From: an uncultured Clostridia bacterium
GTDB taxonomy: Bacteria; Bacillota; Clostridia; Oscillospirales; Acutalibacteraceae
Assembly: GCA_904420155.1 (NCBI GenBank)
Contig: CAJFUH010000046.1
Location: forward strand, 1-10,550
Direction of reading: 5' to 3'
Length of the DNA stretch: 10,550 nt
Positions 5,527 to 10,550 of the stretch are shown here, piece by piece. The notes under the pieces are model-generated. The model was not told where the DNA came from, searched no databases, and saw only the letters and a list, made by a program, of their open reading frames with translations. How positions within the stretch are numbered: position 1 is the stretch's first letter; each line of letters begins with the position of its first letter. The position numbers were made by a program, and so were the translations under genes.

Positions 5527-7008
5527 CTAGTTGGCGGGCAGTTCCCCCACCAGATATTCCGTTGCGATAGCCCGATAGGTGGAACGATGGAGAGGGTCTA
5601 CTTTTACCTGAACCCCGTTTTTATAGTAAGTCCGTTGCCCTTCCGCTTTTATGCCGGAACGGCCGGTCCTTTTCAGTTTCTTTTCCCCAGGAGCCAGCGA
5701 AGGGTCTAACGTATAAACATCCTCCGGCTGCGGGATCGTCCCGGTCTGCCAGCTGGTCACTTCTATGGTATCCCATTCTTCCGGCTGATACCCGTAAAAT
5801 TCCACGTGTAACACGACACCGTCCATCCAGGCGGAAATATAAATCGGGTAAGAAGAACTATTGCGGAATTTAAAGTCCACCCCCGGATAATCCACCGTGG
5901 CGTCCTGCCCAATCGGCACATATGTGGACGGCTTGGCGTGATTGTAACGTTCTGTGATATCCATATCCGCTCTCAAGGCCGCCCCATATATGGTTGTGGA
6001 AACCTGGCAGATCCCACCGCCATATTGCTGCTCGGTGGAACCGTCCACCAAAGCACCCGCCAGCTTGTATCCGCGCTCCGGCGTGGTGGTATCCCCTGTG
6101 GTGTTATTAAAGGAAAACACCTCATCCGGCTGCAAAACCGTCCCATTGACAGCAGCCAAAGCCAGTTTCATATTGCTGTTGCCATTGGCCGTATTGGTAG
6201 AAGTCGTGGTATACGAAGACAGTTTGACGGTTCTCTTCTTCAAATCTTCCACCGTGGTCTGAGGAGATACCGTATTCACCGGGATTGCAAAGCTTCCTAT
6301 CTTTTCTTCGCTGTTCAGGATTTCCTTAACCTTTGACACAATAGCGTCGGTATCCACAGAAAGTCCGTCTTTCCCCTCCGCATAGGTAAACTTCTGGGCC
6401 GCCAGCGGGTCAAAATTCACCACCTGGGCGTCTTCCCCCTGCACCGAAATGGCAGCGCTGATTTCCTGTGCAAAGGTGTTGATGGTCTCATCGTCTATAA
6501 CCAGCTCCGCCTCCCCCAAAGAAAAGTTTTCCGGGTTTTCTTTCAGATCTTGAATCTTTTGATAGCGTTCCTCCCGCTCCCCGCTGCGGCCTACCTGATA
6601 GGCTTCCTCCAACACTTCATCGGTATGGTAAGTATAAGCAAAGTCCTCCTGCCCCAGGGAAAACACCTGATCCTGGTAGGTGGCCTTAATATCCACATTG
6701 GGACGCAACGCCTGTTCTTTATCCGCAAGGAGCTCTTTAGCCTCTTCTTTGGTCTTTCCTCCTAGGTCGACGCCTTCCACCACAATTCCCTGGTAAAACG
6801 TGGGATCCGCCAACGCTTCATCTACCGCCTGGTTATACGCTTTTTCCCGTTCCTTAGCCTGATAGATCAAAACCCCTGTAACACATCCCGCCCCAATCAC
6901 CAATACAGCAAGAAATACACACAGGATGATGATCCACTTTTTTCTCGTTTTCTTCACGGCTGCCGAAGAATCTCCATCTGAAATATGACGGGAATGATAT
7001 GCACTCAT
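5527..7008 (-). CDS. VanW-family (YoaR-like) membrane-anchored cell-wall protein
   Basis: The product has 493 residues. Order of parts: a hydrophilic N-terminus of about 24 residues, one membrane segment at 25-48 (WIIILCVFLAVLVIGAGCVT), and a putative peptidoglycan-binding region (PG_binding_4-like) from about 75 to 250. A VanW domain at about 265-400 carries the hallmark GGGICQVSTTIYGAAL (330-345). A C-terminal G5-like beta module at about 435-485 contains TYYKNGVQVKVDP. VanW proteins occur beside some vancomycin-resistance clusters and widely as housekeeping surface proteins; their activity is not established. There is no van cluster here, so a general envelope role is more likely than resistance. 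GGAAGGAG lies 8 bases before the ATG. The gene is a single unit with a long structured leader and a strong terminator. Confidence 0.93.
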   Translation of the reverse strand: MSAYHSRHISDGDSSAAVKKTRKKWIIILCVFLAVLVIGAGCVTGVLIYQAKEREKAYNQAVDEALADPTFYQGIVVEGVDLGGKTKEEAKELLADKEQALRPNVDIKATYQDQVFSLGQEDFAYTYHTDEVLEEAYQVGRSGEREERYQKIQDLKENPENFSLGEAELVIDDETINTFAQEISAAISVQGEDAQVVNFDPLAAQKFTYAEGKDGLSVDTDAIVSKVKEILNSEEKIGSFAIPVNTVSPQTTVEDLKKRTVKLSSYTTTSTNTANGNSNMKLALAAVNGTVLQPDEVFSFNNTTGDTTTPERGYKLAGALVDGSTEQQYGGGICQVSTTIYGAALRADMDITERYNHAKPSTYVPIGQDATVDYPGVDFKFRNSSSYPIYISAWMDGVVLHVEFYGYQPEEWDTIEVTSWQTGTIPQPEDVYTLDPSLAPGEKKLKRTGRSGIKAEGQRTYYKNGVQVKVDPLHRSTYRAIATEYLVGELPAN

Positions 7009-7299
7009 ATTATGATCTCCTTCCTAAGTAATCACCCAAACATAGCATGCCGAGCCTGGGGGCTACCTCCTCTACAATTTGTACTGGAGCATAAAAAGTT
7101 CCTCTTACCTTCCCCTACGGCAAAGATGCCGTACTTACGCTTTCTCGATGAGCTCTCCTGTAACCCATCGGAAAAGGCCGCAGGTTTTAAGGGCACGGCC
7201 TTTCCTCGCCTCTTCCGCGCAAAAGGGAATCCTCCAGCATACAGTCAGCATCCTGGAGACATCCCGCAGCTATGTCTAATTTTTTACACAATAAGAGAT
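7009..7299 (-). ncRNA. Long structured 5' leader of the VanW-family gene, candidate cis-regulatory RNA
   Basis: About 290 bases lie between the predicted start (near 7299) and the gene. Read on the minus strand there are successive hairpins: AGACAT/ATGTCT (7257-7277); CTCCAG/CTGGAG with a further inner 4 bp (7232-7258); GGAAAGGCCG against CGGCCTTTTCC with one bulge (7170-7205); CGATGGGTT/AGCTCATCG (7146-7170); and TACGGCA/TGCCGTA with a 4-base loop (7116-7133). Two of these stems use G-U pairs that would be A-C mismatches on the other strand, which supports a minus-strand RNA. I compared it from memory with the lysine, c-di-AMP (ydaO), glycine, TPP, SAM, cobalamin and T-box consensus cores and saw no match. 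No ORF of useful size lies on the minus strand here. Confidence 0.5.
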
Positions 7300-7305
7300 A
7301 TATTC

Positions 7306-7334
7306 ATTGTACTCTACGGGAATGGACATGTAAA
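7306..7334 (-). promoter_or_regulatory. Promoter of the VanW-family gene leader
   Basis: TTTACA (7334-7329), a 17-base spacer and TACAAT (7311-7306), each differing from consensus at one position. The -35 lies inside the palindrome TGTAAAGTTACA (7329-7340), a possible operator. Confidence 0.65.
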
Positions 7335-7381
7335 GTTACAGGTTGTTTACGAATTGCCAGCAAATAAATACATTCCTGTAA
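7329..7381. repeat. Cluster of TGTAA/TTACA inverted repeats between divergent promoters
   Basis: TGTAA-AG-TTACA at 7329-7340 is a perfect short palindrome. TTACAGG (7336-7342) and CCTGTAA (7375-7381) form a second inverted pair, and TGTAAAG recurs at 7378-7384. The cluster sits between the VanW leader promoter and the ABC operon promoter. It may bind a regulator encoded elsewhere; no adjacent regulator gene is present. Confidence 0.35.
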
Positions 7382-7384
7382 AGA

Positions 7385-7487
7385 TCTGTGAACAAACAGA
7401 GCGAAAAACTCCCAATGCCCCTCAGGGGGCCGCTAATTTTATCAGCGAATATTTTGGTTTACTTTCCCTAATTCTGTCGGGAAGATA
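7385..7487. other. Remaining intergenic stretch before the ABC operon promoter
   Basis: No gene is supported. It contains two short stems, GCCCC/GGGGC (7417-7430) and TTCCC/GGGAA just before the -35. Neither has a convincing T-tract. Confidence 0.4.
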
Positions 7488-7516
7488 TTGAACCCGCGTA
7501 CAAGGGATGGTATAAT
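7488..7516 (+). promoter_or_regulatory. Promoter of the ABC transporter-glycosyltransferase operon
   Basis: TTGAAC (7488-7493), a 17-base spacer and perfect TATAAT (7511-7516), with TG one base before it (TGGTATAAT, extended -10). The start is expected near 7523, about 46 bases before the GTG. Confidence 0.88.
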
Positions 7517-7555
7517 TTTATAATAATTGGTGGATTTTCATCTTAAAAAACACAA

Positions 7556-7561
7556 AGGAGG
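7556..7561 (+). promoter_or_regulatory. Ribosome binding site fixing the GTG start of the ABC ATPase
   Basis: A perfect AGGAGG lies 7 bases before GTG 7569. The earlier TTG at 7527 in the same frame has no ribosome binding site and lies only a few bases past the expected transcription start. Confidence 0.85.
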
Positions 7562-7568
7562 GCGTGAG

Positions 7569-8474
7569 GTGCCTGTTATCGAGATCAATAACCTTTCCAA
7601 GTTTTTCGGCAAGCGTCCGGCTTTGATGGAAGCCAACCTAAAAGTGGAGGAAGGCGAATTTTTCGGCTTTGTGGGGCCCAACGGCTCTGGGAAATCCACC
7701 ACTATCCGTATTCTGATGAATTACATCAAACCCACCAGCGGCAGCGCTAAAATTTTCGGAATGGACGTGGTTCGCCACAGCGCCCAAATCCGCCAGCATG
7801 TGGGATATGTGCCCAGCGACTTGGATTTCTTTGAGGATATGACGGCGGGTGCCTTGATCGGATACGCCGCCCAGCTCCGCCACTGGAAAGACAAGGAAAA
7901 AATTGGGAAACTATGCGAACTTTTTGAACTGGATACCAGCCGGACAATTTCCAAAATGTCCCTGGGCAACCGGAAAAAGATCGCCCTTGTGTGCGCATTG
8001 TTTCACTCCCCCCGTCTTCTTCTCCTGGATGAGGCCAGTACGGGCCTGGATTCCCTGATCAAAAAACGATTCAAAGATTATCTGCTGGACTGTAACCAAA
8101 AGGGGACTACCATTTTTTATTGCAGCCATGATATGACGGAGATCCAGGAATTATGCGAACGTACCGCCATCATCCGGGGAGGTTCCATTTTGGAGGTCTC
8201 GGAGGTCAGCGCCCTTTCTTCCTCGGATTCCCGGCGGGTCAGCGTCAAAACGGACGATGACTTGTCCGCTTTGTTTACCTTGTTACATATCCAGCAGACC
8301 ATCACGTTAGGGGGATATGTCTGTTTTGCCTATCACGGCGCAATGGATGACCTCATCAAAGCGTTAGCGTGTTTCCGGGTGGAAGATATCCAGATCGGCC
8401 TGCCTTCTTTGGAGGACAGCATCATCCGCTTTTATGAGAAAAAAATGGAAAAAGAGGAGGGGGCTTATCAATGA
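7569..8474 (+). CDS. ABC transporter ATP-binding protein (ABC-2 exporter type)
   Basis: The product has 301 residues from a GTG start. The nucleotide-binding domain covers about residues 3-215: Walker A GPNGSGKST at 36-44, signature MSLGNRKK at 130-137 (the SLGN variant of LSGGQ common in ABC-2 ATPases), Walker B LLLLDEAS at 150-157, D-loop TGLD, and switch histidine in CSHD at 185-188. Residues from about 220 to 301 form a C-terminal extension typical of this group, ending in RFYEKKMEKE. It would hydrolyse ATP on the cytoplasmic side for the permease encoded next, which overlaps it by ATGA. The substrate cannot be told. No GntR regulator accompanies it, unlike many YtrB-type operons. Confidence 0.95.
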   Translation: MPVIEINNLSKFFGKRPALMEANLKVEEGEFFGFVGPNGSGKSTTIRILMNYIKPTSGSAKIFGMDVVRHSAQIRQHVGYVPSDLDFFEDMTAGALIGYAAQLRHWKDKEKIGKLCELFELDTSRTISKMSLGNRKKIALVCALFHSPRLLLLDEASTGLDSLIKKRFKDYLLDCNQKGTTIFYCSHDMTEIQELCERTAIIRGGSILEVSEVSALSSSDSRRVSVKTDDDLSALFTLLHIQQTITLGGYVCFAYHGAMDDLIKALACFRVEDIQIGLPSLEDSIIRFYEKKMEKEEGAYQ

Positions 8475-9295
8475 AGCTGTGGGAAACAGCCTTTTACCGC
8501 AACAGCCTAAAAAGCGGTTTGTCAAGCATGATGCTTTGCTTCATCTTTTCCGGTCTGCTGCTTTTGCTTACCCTTTTCTTTTATCCACAAATCGCCTCCA
8601 GCGGTCTGCGGGAAGCTTTGGAGGAGATCACCCAAGCGTTTCCTTCTGAAATGCTCCACTGGTTTGGTTTGGATCAGATTCCCGATTTTACCGTTTATGA
8701 ACATTATTTATCCGGCGCCCTTCAGGTACAGCTGCTGATTGGATGTATCTTTTCCTCTTTTTTGGGTACCACCGCTCTGATTCGGTACGAAAGCCAACAT
8801 AGTATTGTGTTTCTTTATGCCCAATCTATCAGCCGGCTTTCCATCGTATGCACAAAGTTTGTGTGCCAGCTAACCCTGTTGGCGCTGTATAATATCGGTA
8901 TTTTCCTCATAGTCTATTTGATAAGCGCGGCTTTTGTCGCACAGGCCAGCATCTTTTTATTGGCCATGCTGCGGGTCATGTTTGCCTTTCTCCTGGCAGA
9001 GCTTCTCTATCTCTGCGTTGGCTTTTTCTTGTCAGGATGCCTAAGCCATTCCTCCCAAAGTTTATCCACCGCCATCATGCTGGTGATCGCTACGCTCCTG
9101 TTCGGCATGATGAGCAGCATGTTTTCCGGGCTTGGATTTTTGCGGTACCTGTGCCCTTATTTGTACTTCCAGGTTTATCCCTTAATTTCCGGCAATCCAA
9201 TGACATTTTCTTATATTTTGATCTGTTTGCTTTTCTCTGTGGTCTGCGTAGCGGCATGCGGTATCCGCTACCAAAGAAAGGATTTTCAGATTTGA
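8471..9295 (+). CDS. ABC-2 type permease, integral membrane subunit
   Basis: The product has 274 residues with about six hydrophobic segments near 18-38, 85-105, 130-153, 160-188, 198-220 and 245-265. The C-terminus YQRKDFQI resembles the basic ending seen in many ABC-2 permeases. A larger extracytoplasmic loop of about 45 residues follows the first segment (GLREALEEITQAFPSEMLHW and on). The start overlaps the ATPase stop (ATGA), with GAGGAGGGG about 7 bases upstream, so the two subunits are coupled. Exporters of this shape move lipids, peptides or antimicrobials; no motif narrows this down, though the glycolipid synthase gene that follows hints at an envelope substrate. Confidence 0.87.
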   Translation: MKLWETAFYRNSLKSGLSSMMLCFIFSGLLLLLTLFFYPQIASSGLREALEEITQAFPSEMLHWFGLDQIPDFTVYEHYLSGALQVQLLIGCIFSSFLGTTALIRYESQHSIVFLYAQSISRLSIVCTKFVCQLTLLALYNIGIFLIVYLISAAFVAQASIFLLAMLRVMFAFLLAELLYLCVGFFLSGCLSHSSQSLSTAIMLVIATLLFGMMSSMFSGLGFLRYLCPYLYFQVYPLISGNPMTFSYILICLLFSVVCVAACGIRYQRKDFQI

Positions 9296-9327
9296 TATCC
9301 AAATCTTACTAATCATGGGGGTTCATT

Positions 9328-10550
9328 ATGAAAGTTCTCATTTTATCAGCGTCCACCGGCGGAGGGCATATGCGCGCTTCCTCCGCTTTAAAGTCTTATA
9401 TTCTGGAACAGTCTCCAGATGCTACCGTAGAGATTGTAGACACTTTTGCCGCTATCAGCCCTTTGCTCAACAAAACGGTGTCCGACGGCTATCAATACCT
9501 GGCTACCAAAACACCCAAAATGTATGGCAGCCTTTACAAATCCACCAATAAGGATACCGGTCTAGGCTCCTTGCTGGTAGGGTTTAACCACTTATTTAGT
9601 AAGATGCTTCTCCCCTTGCTGGAAAAATATGACCCTGATATCATTGTCTGCACCCACGCCTTTCCCACAGAGATGGTATCCAACCTCAAGGAAATGGGGT
9701 TGGTAACGGTTCCTTTGATGTGTATTATGACTGATTATGCCCCTCATCAGACGTGGATTAATAAACGGGTAGACAGTTATATCGTAGCAAACGACGCCAT
9801 GATCGACGTTATGGTTGATATGGGAGCCCCTCGGGAACTGATTCACCCCTTTGGGATCCCCATTGATCACGCTTTCTTTACCCAGAAGGATCGGGTATCT
9901 ATTCTCAAAGAAATGAAACTCAACCCGGAAATCCCCACGATTTTAATTATGGCGGGGAGTTTCGGCGTCACCAATATTTTAAAGATCTATAATAAAATTG
10001 TCACCATCGACGAGGATTTCCAGATTATTGTCATTACCGGGCGCAATCAGCGGTTATACGAAGCCTTTAACCGGATTCTTTATAAGAACCTCCGCCCCAG
10101 AAGGGAATCCAGGCTGCATCTGCGGGCCAAAAGCAAAAAGTTTTTGCTGCATCATTCCCTTTCTTACTCCAGGCGGCATACTAAAGTCAAAGTGCGTCCG
10201 CAGAAGCCCACCAAGCTGTTGTTTTTTACCAATGAGGTGGACAAGTATATGCAGGTATCCGACTTGATTATCACCAAACCGGGTGGATTAACCATATCCG
10301 AGGCCTTAGCCTGTAACCTTCCTATGGCCATTTTTAACGCCATCCCAGGGCAGGAAGAAGAAAACGCAGATTTCTTAATCGACAACAATATGGCGGTCCG
10401 CATTGAGAAGAGTTCCACCTGCGCGCAGACAATCCGCGACCTTTTAAAAGACAGGGATCGCCTGGCGCGGATGAAACAGTCCTGCCAGACCTTTGATAAA
10501 TCCAATTCCGGAAAAAATATCTACCATGAGATCCTTGCCCTGATTGGGCA
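9328..10550 (+). CDS. UgtP/MGDG synthase-like glycolipid glycosyltransferase (runs off right edge)
   Basis: The first 407 codons are open to the window edge with no stop. The GT28-type two-domain fold is visible: an N-terminal MGDG_synth-like acceptor domain starting MKVLILSASTGGGHMRAS, with DPDIIVCTHAFPTEM and MTDYAPHQTW (103-143), and a C-terminal nucleotide-sugar domain with the ITKPGGLTISEALACNLPMA motif (315-334) and PGQEEENADFL. Such enzymes add glucose or galactose from a UDP-sugar to diacylglycerol at the membrane, making glycolipids and lipoteichoic acid anchors. Residues about 252-294 form a very basic stretch between LYEAFNRIL and TKLLFFTNEV. GGGGG six bases before the ATG is a modest ribosome binding site. 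It starts 32 bases after the permease with no promoter or terminator between, so it is probably the third gene of that operon. Confidence 0.92.
   Translation, partial: MKVLILSASTGGGHMRASSALKSYILEQSPDATVEIVDTFAAISPLLNKTVSDGYQYLATKTPKMYGSLYKSTNKDTGLGSLLVGFNHLFSKMLLPLLEKYDPDIIVCTHAFPTEMVSNLKEMGLVTVPLMCIMTDYAPHQTWINKRVDSYIVANDAMIDVMVDMGAPRELIHPFGIPIDHAFFTQKDRVSILKEMKLNPEIPTILIMAGSFGVTNILKIYNKIVTIDEDFQIIVITGRNQRLYEAFNRILYKNLRPRRESRLHLRAKSKKFLLHHSLSYSRRHTKVKVRPQKPTKLLFFTNEVDKYMQVSDLIITKPGGLTISEALACNLPMAIFNAIPGQEEENADFLIDNNMAVRIEKSSTCAQTIRDLLKDRDRLARMKQSCQTFDKSNSGKNIYHEILALIG

Noticed and set aside
5527..7008. Vancomycin-resistance cluster suggested by the VanW domain
   Set aside because: No vanA/B ligase, vanH, vanX, vanY or two-component genes are nearby; VanW-domain proteins are common in Clostridia without resistance.
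7010..7048. 12-residue uORF ending one base before the VanW start (MLCLGDYLGRRS)
   Set aside because: No Shine-Dalgarno at useful distance; its end position next to the start could be chance.
7257..7286. Plus-strand terminator-like hairpin (AGACAT/ATGTCT followed by AATTTTTT)
   Set aside because: There is no supported plus-strand gene or promoter before it. G-U pairs in neighbouring stems favour a minus-strand RNA, in which this is simply the first hairpin of the leader.
6985..7491. 168-codon plus-strand ORF between the VanW gene and the ABC operon
   Set aside because: It begins inside the antisense of the VanW start, spans the structured leader and both promoters, shows no recognisable domain, and has no ribosome binding site.

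Overview
The window reads as ordinary chromosome of a low-to-mid GC Gram-positive anaerobe. The best guess is a gut Clostridia member of Oscillospiraceae/Ruminococcaceae type. The reasons are strong AGGAGG-type ribosome binding sites, a rubrerythrin, a PadR-HAAS-DUF4097 module, an AGCS amino-acid symporter, a VanW/YoaR-type surface protein and a UgtP/MGDG-synthase-like glycosyltransferase. This is inferred from gene content only; the species cannot be fixed. No insertion sequence, integrase, tRNA, rRNA or CRISPR array was seen.

Layout, left to right. Minus strand: the 5' end of a rubrerythrin gene (1-243, cut by the window edge). Next comes a three-gene minus-strand operon (2620 down to 424): padR, a HAAS/DUF1700 membrane protein and a DUF4097-type membrane-anchored protein. 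The genes are joined by two ATGA start/stop overlaps, and a promoter lies next to a 23-bp near-perfect palindrome that is probably the PadR operator. Plus strand: a full-length CatA-type chloramphenicol acetyltransferase (3026-3688). It sits behind about 400 bases that hold a candidate promoter and a protein-like but interrupted reading frame, and it ends in an 18-bp-stem terminator that can act in both directions. Minus strand again: an alanine/glycine:cation symporter (3853-5262) with a clear promoter and a cysteine-rich 17-codon upstream ORF overlapping its start. Upstream of that is a VanW-family protein (5527-7008) with its own strong terminator and a roughly 290-nt, hairpin-rich 5' leader.

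Plus strand to the right edge: a near-consensus extended -10 promoter at 7488-7516 drives an ABC ATPase (GTG start at 7569). An ABC-2 type permease overlaps it by ATGA, and 32 bases later a glycolipid glycosyltransferase runs off the window. The glycosyltransferase carries an unusual, very basic stretch of about 43 residues.

Working together: the theme is the cell envelope. The PadR-HAAS-DUF4097 module probably senses and responds at the membrane. The VanW protein is a cell-wall-associated surface protein. The ABC exporter plus glucosyltransferase pair links export to membrane glycolipid synthesis. The symporter, CAT and rubrerythrin are independent units. The regions most worth a second look are non-coding or very short: the VanW leader (7009-7299), the symporter uORF (5253-5306) and the broken frame before cat (2759-3019).
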